From NCBI GenBank assembly GCA_963772645.1, contig CAVYYD010000007.1:62001-126000 (forward strand): 64,000 nucleotides of DNA, read 5' to 3'. A program made the translations under genes and the position numbers. Below the pieces are notes generated by a model. It was not told where the DNA came from, searched no databases, and saw only the letters and a list, made by a program, of their open reading frames with translations. The first letter of the stretch is position 1. Every line of letters begins with the position of its first letter. The DNA comes from DASSQJ01 sp963772645 (lineage in GTDB: Bacteria; Actinomycetota; Actinomycetes; Actinomycetales; Dermatophilaceae). Of this stretch, positions 51,484 to 59,903 are shown in pieces.

Positions 51484-52131
51484 GATCCCGAGGGTGCTCG
51501 TGCGTGCCGACGAAGACCACAGGTCCGCGGCCCCGGTCTGCCCGAATCCAGTAGTCGGCAGTGACGCACGGCGGGCACTTAGGGAGGTTCGAGTCCAACC
51601 GGGGGAGCGGCGTGACAGGCCTCTGAGCAGCGGAGACGCAAGGTCGTGCCCTTCCGCTACACATGCGGCGGCGATGCATCCTTCGTCGCGGGCCTCTCAA
51701 GGAGAACGGCGACATGAACCCGGGCGAGGGCGCCCATCCCGGTCAGCGGGCCACGGCCACCCGTCTTCGACCGGCTTGGTAGATACGTGCTCCTCGACCC
51801 CAAAGACCGGTGACGTTCTCGATGTGGGGCGTGCCTGCGTCGGCGGCGTCCGGGACTGATTCGATCGAGCACGACCATGTGTTCCAAACCGCGCCCAGGA
51901 TAGGAGCGCGGGTACTGACGTGTTGCCATAGCCGAAGAGGGCGGCGAAGGCGGCTGCCGCAGAACCGCGGAGAAGACAGCCGTGGGTCCTGCACAACCGA
52001 GCAAGGCCAGCCGCGCCCCGCGCGATGGAGGACATGCGTCATATCGGCTCGCGAGTCGACCGGGACGCTCCCCCGTGGGGCACAGAGGCGCCGCTCGTCG
52101 GACGACGTCTCTCGACGACCCTCCAGAGGTG
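51484..52131. other. gap between the IS21 element and the SRPBCC gene
   Basis: About 650 bases with no gene I can support on either strand. Open frames exist but lack a ribosome-binding site or family pattern. It may be remnant DNA of the accessory region. Confidence 0.6.
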
Positions 52132-52593
52132 TTACTTGGCCTCACCAGGCAGCTGCGTGTGCTGAGCCTCGAGGGCGGCCTTCAAGCCGGCGAGGTTCTT
52201 GCGGTACCCCGACCGCACGAGCGCCGGCATCACGGGCAGGAACACCTTGAAGATCCCGTTCAGACCGATGTCGTCGGTCAGGACGACCAGGGTGCCTCCG
52301 GCCTGAGTTTCAAAGGTGTAGAGGTTGCTGGTCTTCAGTGGCCCTTTGATGGGCCGGTACCCGAACCTGACCCCGGGCTCCAGCGCCGTTACCTCGACGT
52401 CGATGGTGAACGTCCGTCCGAGGATCTTGCCGATACCCCGCGCCTGCGTCCCCACCCTTATCGGGCCTTCGGTGAGCAGCTCACCTCCGACCACGTCACT
52501 GCGCCATTCCGGCCAACGGTCCGTGTCGACGACGTAGTCGTAGACCTCGTCGGCGGGACGGTCGATCCAGACCCTGACCTCGATCTGCTTCAT
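52132..52593 (-). CDS. SRPBCC (START-like) family protein
   Basis: This 153-residue protein starts with IEVRVWIDRPADEVYDYVVDTDRWPEW, the opening of SRPBCC/polyketide-cyclase-like domains, and ends with a long helix (RSGYRKNLAGLKAALEAQ). A hydrophobic ligand pocket is expected; ligand unknown. The ATG at 52593 follows AAGGG. It lies downstream of one of the recurring intergenic elements (52686-52710). Confidence 0.85.
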   Translation of the reverse strand: MKQIEVRVWIDRPADEVYDYVVDTDRWPEWRSDVVGGELLTEGPIRVGTQARGIGKILGRTFTIDVEVTALEPGVRFGYRPIKGPLKTSNLYTFETQAGGTLVVLTDDIGLNGIFKVFLPVMPALVRSGYRKNLAGLKAALEAQHTQLPGEAK

Positions 52594-52685
52594 CTGCCCT
52601 TCTTCTCGTGTCCACGGCTCGGTTCCGCTGGGGTGTAGATGGACCGAGCGGTGTGGCGATGACCAACTATCCGGCGTCCAGCGAG

Positions 52686-52710
52686 CTCGAACATCACTCG
52701 TTCGAGGGAC
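52686..52710. repeat. recurring intergenic element, copy 1
   Basis: CTCGAAC (52686-52692) and GTTCGAG (52700-52706) form a 7-base perfect inverted repeat with ATCACTC as loop. Core: GAACATCACTCGTTC. The 12-mer TCGTTCGAGGGA (52698-52709) also occurs twice before the cupin gene. About 95 bases upstream of the SRPBCC start. Confidence 0.6.
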
Positions 52711-52820
52711 AAACAGATGGCGATCAGCGGATCCCAGTTCGGCTGGCCGAGCGCGACCTGTACCCGCGCCTGACCGCCGCGTATCGCTCGGCCGGCTCGG
52801 ATGCGGCGGCGTCCAGGCTC

Positions 52821-54413
52821 TCAGCCGAGTCCGAAGGCGTAGAGCTTGTTGCTCGGTGTTCCGAGGGCTCCGCCGTACTGGCCGTAGCCAGAGCCCCAGA
52901 ACACCATCCCGTTGGAGATCGCGGCCCCTGAGAGGCACGTACCTCCGCTCTTGAAGGACCAGAGGATCTGGCCGGTTGCCGCATCGAGTGCGTACATCCA
53001 GCCGTCCGCGTCGACAGCGCAGCCGAACACGACACCGTTCGCCGTGGTGGCTGGCCCCGAGGTGCCGCCGCCGTGGGTCGGCCGCGTCTGCCAGAGGATC
53101 TGCCCGGTGCTCGCGTCGAGCGCGGTCCAGATGCCGCTCGTCGGTCCTGACGGGGCCGGATAGGCAACGAGGTCGCTGTTGGCGTTCGCCGTGTAGATGC
53201 GGCTGCCGTCGACCGCCGAGCCCCATTGGAGTCCTCCGTTGATACCGCCGGGACCGGTGTCGGTCTCCCAGACGACTTGGCCGGTGTCCGGGTCGAGGGC
53301 CCAGTACTTGCCGCTCTTCTGCCCGGCACCGAGGAGTTCGCGCGTTCCTCCCGCGGGGAGCTTGACCTTGAACAGCGCGGGTGCTTGGCCGAAGTCGTGG
53401 TCGGGTCCCGCGGGTGAGGGGCAGGTGGGCAGGCCCACAAGACAGGCCCACGACCAGGCGTCGGCGGGCACCGCGTGAGTGACCCACTTGACTGCACCGG
53501 TGCGCATGTCGAGGGCGACGACGGAGTCGAAGAGGTCATCTGCGGGCAGACAGGCGCGCTGGGCAGCGGGGTCGTCCCCGGCCGCGTAGAGGCAGTCCTG
53601 GACATCCGGCGGGAGGGTGTAGTTGTTGCCCGTTGCCACGTAGACCGTTCCCCTCTTCGGGTCGACGGCCGGCGAGCTGCCCCACAGCGAGGCACCCGGG
53701 TACCCCTGCGGGGTCATGTAGGTCTGCCAGAGGATCCGGCCCGTCGCGAGCTCGAGCGCCACCATGCTGCCGCGGAAGGTGCAGCAGTCGTAGCCGGGGA
53801 CCAGCCCGGCGAGTGCCTCCTCGATCGACGAGACACCGACGTAGACGACTCCGTCGAAGACGGTCGGCGACTGCGTGATCACCGCGGCTGGGTGTGAGTC
53901 CACCTGGGTCACCCACAGGGGTGCACTCGTGGCCTTGTCGATAGCGATGACTCGGCCGCCGTTACCGATCGTCGGGTTTCCGTTCGCGTCGGAGGTCGGG
54001 CCCTTGTCGCCGATCACCAGGGCGGTGTCAGTGAAGGCTGGAGTGCCACGGGCCGCGTCACCCGCGACTCCCGTGTAGTCCGAGACCTTCTTCTGCCACA
54101 CGATCACCCCCGTCGCCTTGTCGACGGCATACAGGTTGCCCGCCCAGTCGGGGACATAGACCCGGCTCCCGTCCACCGCTGGCGTCGCAGAGACGTCACC
54201 GCCGGTGTCGAGTACCCACTTCGTCGTGAGGCCGGGAGCGGTGCTCGGCGAGATCTTCGACTCGCTCGCCGCGTACCGGGTGTTCGCCCGGTCTCCGCCG
54301 GCCGAGTTCCAGAGACCGCCTCCTGGGGCGGCCGAGGCAGGCCCACCGGCCAGAAATGTCCCCGCTACGGCCGCGGCCGCCAGCACACCGATTCGAGACG
54401 TCATCTTGGCCAT
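52821..54413 (-). CDS. secreted PQQ-dependent dehydrogenase-like beta-propeller protein
   Basis: This 530-residue protein has a signal peptide (ACTINO-type, VLAAAAVAGTFLAGGPASA) and repeated PQQ-type blades, each with a W-x-x-x and DAxTG-type string (for example YAVDKATGVIVWQ, LDPDTGQVVWE, LDASTGQILWQ, LDAATGQILWS). An adjacent Cys-Cys pair near residue 210 (YDCCTFRG) resembles the vicinal disulfide of PQQ dehydrogenases. Substrate unknown; family includes polyvinyl-alcohol dehydrogenases. The palindrome at 54607-54630 lies upstream. Confidence 0.82.
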   Translation of the reverse strand: MAKMTSRIGVLAAAAVAGTFLAGGPASAAPGGGLWNSAGGDRANTRYAASESKISPSTAPGLTTKWVLDTGGDVSATPAVDGSRVYVPDWAGNLYAVDKATGVIVWQKKVSDYTGVAGDAARGTPAFTDTALVIGDKGPTSDANGNPTIGNGGRVIAIDKATSAPLWVTQVDSHPAAVITQSPTVFDGVVYVGVSSIEEALAGLVPGYDCCTFRGSMVALELATGRILWQTYMTPQGYPGASLWGSSPAVDPKRGTVYVATGNNYTLPPDVQDCLYAAGDDPAAQRACLPADDLFDSVVALDMRTGAVKWVTHAVPADAWSWACLVGLPTCPSPAGPDHDFGQAPALFKVKLPAGGTRELLGAGQKSGKYWALDPDTGQVVWETDTGPGGINGGLQWGSAVDGSRIYTANANSDLVAYPAPSGPTSGIWTALDASTGQILWQTRPTHGGGTSGPATTANGVVFGCAVDADGWMYALDAATGQILWSFKSGGTCLSGAAISNGMVFWGSGYGQYGGALGTPSNKLYAFGLG

Positions 54414-54606
54414 GTCAGCTCCTCACGTCGACCACTCGCGGCCCTACCCACTGCCGATGTCCGACCGGTCCCGAGGTCCTTCTCCGTGCGGTGGCCAACC
54501 GGGGCAGGTGGCGTGGCGGGCCCCGGGCGGACTGCCCGGGTTCGGCCAACTGCCCGGCCGGCGCCGCTGCACCACGCATCGAGACTGCCGCCAGGTGCCA
54601 GCGCTA

Positions 54607-54630
54607 GACATCACTCGTTCACGTGATGTC
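54607..54630. repeat. recurring intergenic element, copy 2 (perfect palindrome)
   Basis: GACATCAC (54607-54614), TCGTTCAC, GTGATGTC (54623-54630): an 8-base perfect inverted repeat around the same core as copy 1. It lies about 194 bases upstream of the propeller-protein start in a 309-base gap that otherwise shows no gene. Confidence 0.65.
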
Positions 54631-54722
54631 CACAGCCGCCGACCGGTGGCCTGACGTGCCAGTGCGGGGCTACTACCCGATCTGCGAGTCACAGCGCCGC
54701 GAAGCGCGCGGTCACTGCCGGG

Positions 54723-55043
54723 CTAGGGCTGCTGCAGGAGGGGGACGTCTAGATCGAAGGCCAGGACCACTGCCCGGGCGAGTTGCGCTTCCTGTGGCGC
54801 GGTGAGGTAACCGATCGTCCTGCCCAGAGTGGATACCGGAACGGTCAGGACGTTGTCCAGGGCCACGACGCACTCGTGGTCCAGGCCGTTCTCGGGACCG
54901 ACGGGGACTTCGCTGGAGAGCCCTTTGGCGGTGCTGGTGATGGGTGCGAGGGTCACCTTGGTCATCGCCGCGCGTGCCGCTTCTCGAGTGAGAACGACGG
55001 CCGGGCGCGTCTTGTCCAGGCGTACCAGGCAGATCTCCCTCAT
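54723..55043 (-). CDS. MazF/PemK-family toxin
   Basis: This 106-residue protein begins REICLVRLDKTRPAVVLTREAARA and has LAPITSTAKGLSSEVPVGPENGLDHECVVALDNVLTV, the MazF/PemK barrel pattern with the RPAVVL and E-x-P strings. Such toxins are sequence-specific ribonucleases. It starts 3 bases after the antitoxin stop. Confidence 0.88.
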   Translation of the reverse strand: MREICLVRLDKTRPAVVLTREAARAAMTKVTLAPITSTAKGLSSEVPVGPENGLDHECVVALDNVLTVPVSTLGRTIGYLTAPQEAQLARAVVLAFDLDVPLLQQP

Positions 55044-55046
55044 GGG

Positions 55047-55280
55047 TCAGTCGCTGAGCTCTGTGTGGGTGGCGGTCCACGCGACGAGGTCGTCCAGCTC
55101 GTCCGTGGCTCCGGCCTCACTGAGCAGCTCTGCGTCACGCTCGGCCAGCTGACGGCGCATCTCGCGCTCGAGCGCGGAGGCGACGAGCGCTGCCCGACTG
55201 GCGGCCTTGCCGCTGGCCACGCTTCGGTCCAGGAACGCCACCATCTCGTCGGGTAGTCGGACGGCGATCTGTGTACTCAT
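55047..55280 (-). CDS. ribbon-helix-helix antitoxin (MazE-like)
   Basis: This 77-residue protein starts STQIAVRLPDEMVAFLDRSVASGKAASRAALVASALERE, an RHH DNA-binding domain, followed by an acidic C-terminal tail that would wrap the toxin. ATG at 55280. The pair looks intact. Confidence 0.85.
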   Translation of the reverse strand: MSTQIAVRLPDEMVAFLDRSVASGKAASRAALVASALEREMRRQLAERDAELLSEAGATDELDDLVAWTATHTELSD

Positions 55281-55388
55281 ACGACCAGCATACCGAGACG
55301 AATCCCATACTGGGATGCTCTCTGGCCCCAAATGGTGCCCCACACCGCCGCGTAGCGACCGCCCTCTCCGCGGAAGCTCCGAACCGAC

Positions 55389-55811
55389 TTACGCAGCGGG
55401 TGTTGGTACGTAGTGGTCGAGAAGCACGCGCATCCGCGACTCCGGATCCACCACATCACGGGGGAGGACCTCAGCGTGGATTCGCCGCGGGATGGGTCCC
55501 CGCAGCCGGTACACCTTCACCTTCCACGACCGGTTCTCCGCCGTGCCCTCCAGCACTGCGTTGAGGACGACCGAAAGCACGACTTCAAGAAGGAACCCCA
55601 ACATCATCCCGATGATGCTGTCGCCTCCAGCCCCTCCAGAGCCGTAGATGCCATCGCGCATCATGATGCCTCGCCGGGCAGCGAGCACCTCGTACTTCTG
55701 CCCCTCCACGCTGGTACCTGCAATCCTGCGACGCAACTCGTCGGCGACCTCGACTTCTAGGGAGCTGTTTCCCTGCGCGGGGCCGTCCTCGCCGGTCTCC
55801 GCCGAAGTCAT
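55389..55811 (-). CDS. hypothetical protein with a hydrophobic middle segment
   Basis: This 140-residue protein has a polar N-terminus, a glycine-rich turn (SGGAGGDS) and a membrane-like segment (IIGMMLGFLLEVVLSVVLNAVL), then a basic C-terminus. I do not recognise a family. No ribosome-binding site is evident. One copy of the recurring element (55844-55865) lies 33 bases upstream. Confidence 0.55.
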   Translation of the reverse strand: MTSAETGEDGPAQGNSSLEVEVADELRRRIAGTSVEGQKYEVLAARRGIMMRDGIYGSGGAGGDSIIGMMLGFLLEVVLSVVLNAVLEGTAENRSWKVKVYRLRGPIPRRIHAEVLPRDVVDPESRMRVLLDHYVPTPAA

Positions 55812-55843
55812 GGTGCTCGCAGTTCTTGGCGGTGGCCTCCTGA

Positions 55844-55865
55844 GGCGTCACTCGCTCGCGTCACG
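55844..55865. repeat. recurring intergenic element, copy 3
   Basis: GGCGTCACTCGCTCGCGTCACG: the core TCACTCGCTC lies in an imperfect inverted repeat (CGTCAC and its reverse), 33 bases upstream of the gene at 55811. Confidence 0.5.
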
Positions 55866-55940
55866 ATCAGGTTCATGTGCCCAAGGATGACGCACGCACT
55901 CGTCACCCGGCTGCCGATCCCTGGAAGCGCGCGGCAAAGG

Positions 55941-57363
55941 GGCTCTTCGACTTTCCGCGGGGCGGGGCCGGGGTCATGCTGCGTCTCGTCGTGCTCGGGT
56001 GAGCGCGATGGTTGAGAGTATCCGGCGCTGGTAGTTCTCGAGGTTGCGGAAGCCGCAGGCGACGCGCTTGGTGTTCTTGATGATCCGGTTGAACCCTTCG
56101 GTGCGGGCATTCGTGACCTCGAGGGTGAGGGCGACGTGGATGGCGGGCCACCAGGTCTCGATGGTGGTGGCGAGCCGGGTGGTCTCGGGCATGTCCGCTC
56201 TCGCGGCGTCCCGGTAGAACTCGTACAGGCGGTGCCTGATCCGGTGCTCGTCGGTCTCGCCGAGCAGCATCCGTAGCCGTTCCTTGACTCCCCAGGCGGC
56301 GCCGATCTCGCCGGTGGGGTCCTCGCTCGCCAGGGTGTTCTTGAGCCGGGCCCGCTGCTTGGGGGACAGGTGCTCGTACCCGGTGAGCAGCAGCTGGCGG
56401 TTGACCCACACCTGCTCCTTGGTGGTGCCGCGGCGGCCGTACCGCTCACGGGTGACCCGCTGACGCACCTCGGTGACCATGGTGTTGGCGAGGGCGACCA
56501 GGTGCCACTTGTCGACCGCGATCAGCGCACCGGGCAGCGCGGCCCGGATCCCGGAGGCGTACGGGGCGGAGGTGTCGATCACGACGACCTCGATCGCGTT
56601 CCGGAACTCGGCGCTCTGTTCGGCGAGCCAGTCCTTCACGCACGCCCCGGAGCGGCCCGGCGCCAACCCGAGCATCCGGCCGGGGCCGGTGGTGTCGGCG
56701 TCGACGAAGCTGGTCAGCCACGGGTCGGTGCGCCGCCAGCCGGCGTCGGCCAGGACCCACCGCACCGACCGGGCCCGGGTCTCATCGATCCCCAGCACGC
56801 GGACCGGCTCCGGCTCGGGTAGCCACCGCGCGGCCGCGGCGACCAGCGCCCGGTGCGCCGTCGGCCACGACACCCCGTGGGAGCGGGCGACCTCCTCGAC
56901 CGCCCGGTTCCCCGACGCGATCTCGGTCGCGATCGCTTCGCGGAGCCGGCTGGTCAGGCGCGCTCTCGCGGGGATCGCCTCGGACTGCTGCGTGAACGAC
57001 CGCGTACCGCACAGCGGTTCGGGGCAGGCCAGGCGCCGCTTGCGCCACCACAGCTCGACCACCTGCCCGCACGCGTCCAGGTCCTTGACCCGCACCAGCG
57101 GACGGTCCTTGACCCGGGTCGTGAGGACACCGCACCCCGGGCAGGGCGCCTCCCGGTCCCGGTGCTCGATCACGACCCGCAGGTCGCTGCTGTTCAGCCG
57201 CTCGAGACTGGTGACGACGAACTCGTCTTCCAGCCCGAACAGCACTGACGTACTGTCGATCATGCTCGTGGCCTCGTGCCGCTGTCGGTGGTCAGAGACC
57301 AACAGCATGACCGGGGCCACGAGCCCTATCAGGTCAGGGCACCCCGCTCAAAGTCGGAGAGCC
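55941..57363 (-). mobile_element. ISL3-family insertion sequence
   Basis: 1423 bases with one transposase gene. The terminal inverted repeats at 55941-55962 and 57342-57363 match at 19 of 22 positions. The flanks carry an 8-base target duplication, GGCAAAGG, at 55933-55940 and 57364-57371, as expected for ISL3. The element appears complete. Confidence 0.92.
55974..57263 (-). CDS. ISL3-family transposase
   Basis: This 429-residue transposase has an N-terminal zinc finger (CPGCGVLTTR, then CPEPLCGTRSF), a helix-turn-helix (AVEEVARSHGVSWPTAHRAL), the DDE core with VLGIDETRARSV, VVVIDTSAPYASGIRAALP and a Glu in TLEVTNARTEGFNRIIKNTKR, and the family C-terminus GFRNLENYQRRIL. ATG at 57263; a longer in-frame start is less likely. 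Confidence 0.92.
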   Translation of the reverse strand: MIDSTSVLFGLEDEFVVTSLERLNSSDLRVVIEHRDREAPCPGCGVLTTRVKDRPLVRVKDLDACGQVVELWWRKRRLACPEPLCGTRSFTQQSEAIPARARLTSRLREAIATEIASGNRAVEEVARSHGVSWPTAHRALVAAAARWLPEPEPVRVLGIDETRARSVRWVLADAGWRRTDPWLTSFVDADTTGPGRMLGLAPGRSGACVKDWLAEQSAEFRNAIEVVVIDTSAPYASGIRAALPGALIAVDKWHLVALANTMVTEVRQRVTRERYGRRGTTKEQVWVNRQLLLTGYEHLSPKQRARLKNTLASEDPTGEIGAAWGVKERLRMLLGETDEHRIRHRLYEFYRDAARADMPETTRLATTIETWWPAIHVALTLEVTNARTEGFNRIIKNTKRVACGFRNLENYQRRILSTIALTRARRDAA

Positions 57364-57657
57364 GGCAAAGGTCACGGACGGGACCTACCCGCGCCAGGCG
57401 TTGACGGATATCGCAGGATCCGACTCTCGGCACGAGCGAACGCCTACGGCATCGACGCGACCTGCGTCTCTCCGGCAGTCGTCCTCGCCGACGACCCCCC
57501 TGCGCGAGCTGCAGTGTGCGATGGAGGTGCTGGGGGTCCAACCCGGCCTGAAGGTCGTGGCGACTACAGTCCTATGACCCGCCCCGGAGGACGCCCCGCC
57601 ACACGGGCGCGTAGAGGAGCTGTGATGCGGTTCAGGACCCAATGGCAGCCTTGAGGG

Positions 57658-57987
57658 GTGACCACGATCAAGATCAATGCCATCACCGTCCCGTCTGGGT
57701 CGGGCGACGAGCTCGCCCACCGCTTCGCTGCGCGAGCTGGCGCGGTGGACGGCGCCGACGGCTTCGAGGGGTTCGAGTTGCTCCGTCCCACCGACGATCG
57801 TGAACAGTGGCTGGTGATCACCCGCTGGCGTGACGAGGAATCCTTCCAGGCGTGGGTGAACTCGCCCGGATTCGCCGAGGGTCACCGTTCAGCCGCAGAG
57901 CGTGCGGGCGGTGAGGCCCCCCGTCCGGTGTCTACGCACAGTGAAGTCTGGAGCTACGAGGTGGTGGGCGGCTCGACGCCGAGCTGA
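57658..57987 (+). CDS. antibiotic-biosynthesis-monooxygenase (ABM) domain protein
   Basis: This 109-residue protein has a ferredoxin-like ABM fold: KINAITVPSGSGDELAHRFAARAG, GFEGFELLRPTDDREQWLVITRWRDEESFQAWV. Members include heme-degrading and small-molecule monooxygenases. GTG at 57658 directly follows GAGGG. Substrate unknown. Confidence 0.8.
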   Translation: MTTIKINAITVPSGSGDELAHRFAARAGAVDGADGFEGFELLRPTDDREQWLVITRWRDEESFQAWVNSPGFAEGHRSAAERAGGEAPRPVSTHSEVWSYEVVGGSTPS

Positions 57988-58136
57988 CGTTCAGACTCCT
58001 CGGCGGAAGACGGCCGAGCCGATCATCGAGCGCTGTTCTGTTCGACGCTGAGGAAGGACTACAGCAGCAGGAGTGAGCCCTAGCCGCGTAGGGCACCGTC
58101 CGTGGCGCCGCTCCTGCCCTAGCACGGGCGACCGGG

Positions 58137-58415
58137 TCAGCTCGCCGGCAGGGTCGCAACCAGTTCGATGTACTCGGTCGTGGGTGCCGGTGCACCAGGC
58201 GGCATGTTGGGGAGAATGACTTTCTCGACCCAGTCCTCGTGAGCTTCTCGTGACTCCCACACCTCGATGACGCGATACCCGCTGCTCGCTGCGCCGCTGG
58301 CGTGGCTGACGAACCCGGGGTATGCCGCGAGCTGGTCGACCACTCCGGCAGTGCGCATCGCGTCGAAGAACGTGGCGTCAGCGCCAGCAACCTCCGCGAT
58401 CATGATGACCGACAT
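58137..58415 (-). CDS. small ABM/dimeric alpha-beta-barrel protein
   Basis: This 92-residue protein (VIMIAEVAGADATFFDAM, YPGFVSHASGAASSGYRVIEVWESREAHEDWVEKVI) has a single ferredoxin-like domain. It is likely a small monooxygenase-like or stress protein. One recurring element (58525-58546) lies 110 bases upstream. Confidence 0.75.
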   Translation of the reverse strand: MSVIMIAEVAGADATFFDAMRTAGVVDQLAAYPGFVSHASGAASSGYRVIEVWESREAHEDWVEKVILPNMPPGAPAPTTEYIELVATLPAS

Positions 58416-58524
58416 GTCGCCTCCTATCCGTGGACAGGGGTTCCCCGTCCGCTGTCTGGCCTGGCCTCAAGGGACTCGGCTGAGCCCGACCACCTGACTC
58501 GAGGATGACGGCGGCTAGGGGTAG

Positions 58525-58546
58525 GAACATCACTCGATCACGCGAC
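58525..58546. repeat. recurring intergenic element, copy 4
   Basis: GGAACATCACTCGATCACGCGA: same core as copies 1 to 3, without a clear long inverted repeat, in the 361-base gap (58416-58776) that shows no gene. Confidence 0.5.
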
Positions 58547-58776
58547 ACAACTCAGCGGCGGCCGCTTCAACACGTCTGGACCTGCCTAGGACTCCAGACA
58601 TCGCCCGCGACACCGCACGCCTGGTCGGTAGTCGGTTCGACACACCGTGAGGAACGCGCTGGGACCCGCGCCACGTCGCCGCCAGCCCTGCTTTCGGCGG
58701 CAGGGGAGGCACTCGGCCCCGCGAGCTTCAGCACACGAGGCGGCCCACCTGGTTCGATTCGGCTGGATGGACGACC

Positions 58777-59172
58777 ATGGTCCAGATGGCTCCCAGATCC
58801 GAGGCAGGCCTGCTGGCCGCAGAACGCGTCCTCCATGCAGCGCAGCTCGCCGGCGACGTCGCCGCGCTCGACCGCTTGCTTCACGACCGCTTGGTCGCGA
58901 TCGGACCCGGTGGGGCTCGACACACCAAGGATCAGGACCTGGCCGCTTACCGTTCTGGCTCCTCGGTCATCACTGACTTGGTCGAAGAAGCCGTGGAGGT
59001 TCTCGTCGCCGGCTCCACGGGGGTCACGTTCTTCACGGGAACCCTGGGCGGGACGTTCGGTGGGCAGCCCATGTCGGCCCGGATGCGCTACACGCGGACG
59101 TGGGTGTACGACGACGAAACAGGGTGGCGGATCCTCGCCGCTGACATAGCGGTGCAGCCGCCACTGGCCTGA
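58777..59172 (+). CDS. NTF2-like / DUF4440-type protein
   Basis: This 131-residue protein has the NTF2-like cone fold pattern: LLAAERVLHAAQLAGDVAALDRLLHDRLVAIGPGG, then YRSGSSVITDLVEEAVEVLVAG and the final strands RMRYTRTWVYDDETGWRILAADI. Function unknown; small-molecule binding or catalysis is common. ATG 58777 or 58786. Confidence 0.78.
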   Translation: MVQMAPRSEAGLLAAERVLHAAQLAGDVAALDRLLHDRLVAIGPGGARHTKDQDLAAYRSGSSVITDLVEEAVEVLVAGSTGVTFFTGTLGGTFGGQPMSARMRYTRTWVYDDETGWRILAADIAVQPPLA

Positions 59173-59185
59173 TCACCCACCTGCG

Positions 59186-59523
59186 TCACTTCAGCCGCCT
59201 GCGCGGGCTACTCGTCGCCGCGTTTCGGGACTCGTAGTCCTGCCCGCCATAGAAGACACCCAAGATCGTGAGGTCTCGCTGCCCTCGTCGACGACGACGG
59301 CGATCAACGCGCGCTTCCGGTATTAGGACGTGGTCCGCAGGCCCGGTCGCAGGTCATCGCGGGAGGTTCCCCGGTGCGGGAAGACGGCCAGCCCTTCGCA
59401 GTGCTCGATCACCGAATTGACGTACCCGGCTGCGATGTCCGGGGTCGCGACTCCGCTGATGTACCCGTGAAGGTCCTTGAGCTGTGCGGCGGCCTCGGGA
59501 GCGAGCCGGACGTGGTAGGTCAC
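59186..59523 (-). pseudogene. RelE/ParE-type toxin, disrupted
   Basis: The gene starts at GTG 59523, overlapping the antitoxin stop as GTGA, and reads VRLAPEAAAQLKDLHGYISG through HRGTSRDDLRPGLRTTS, then a TAA at 59325-59323. The family continues right after it (RKRALIAVVVDEGS), and after a one-base shift DLTILGVFYGGQDYES. So both a nonsense codon and a frameshift have inactivated it. Confidence 0.85.
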
Positions 59524-59783
59524 TGATGGCGCGGGAGGCCCAGGCGAGCACGCACCGCCTCGGCGGTCAGGGCGCTGTCGGGGTCGGCCTGGAGGTGGTC
59601 GTAGGCAGGAAGGACCTGGTCACGGAGCCATGACTCGACCGCTCGGTCCCGAGCGGCCAGGGCGCGCAGGCCGTCACGGATGACCTCGCTCTCGGAGGCG
59701 TACTCTCCAGAGCTCACCTTGGCGCGGACCATGTCGGCCATCTCGTAGGGCAAGGTCACGCTGAGCTGTCGCGTCGTCCTCAT
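59520..59783 (-). CDS. ParD/RHH-type antitoxin
   Basis: This 87-residue protein has TRQLSVTLPYEMADMVRAKVSSGEYASESEVIRDGLRAL, the ribbon-helix-helix antitoxin core, and a helical tail. ATG at 59783. It is intact, while its toxin partner is broken. Confidence 0.88.
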   Translation of the reverse strand: MRTTRQLSVTLPYEMADMVRAKVSSGEYASESEVIRDGLRALAARDRAVESWLRDQVLPAYDHLQADPDSALTAEAVRARLGLPRHQ

Positions 59784-59903
59784 CACGCACCTCCATCGAG
59801 TAGGACTCAATCCTATCGCGCGCGGCACCTGCGGGCCGGTCGACCCGGCGCACTCGATGTAGCCCTCTTCGCCGCCTGTCCGCTCATGGGGATACGCGTG
59901 AGG

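Noticed and set aside
48969..51564. A gene interrupted by the IS21 element (the joined flanks give a 33-codon frame)
   Set aside because: Too short, Arg-rich, and without a family pattern or ribosome-binding site.
51588..51596. TTCGAGTCC after the IS21 element, also found in the tRNA-Val T-arm, as a possible attachment-site copy
   Set aside because: Only nine bases, common to many tRNA T-arms, and the flanks do not match the tRNA 3' end.
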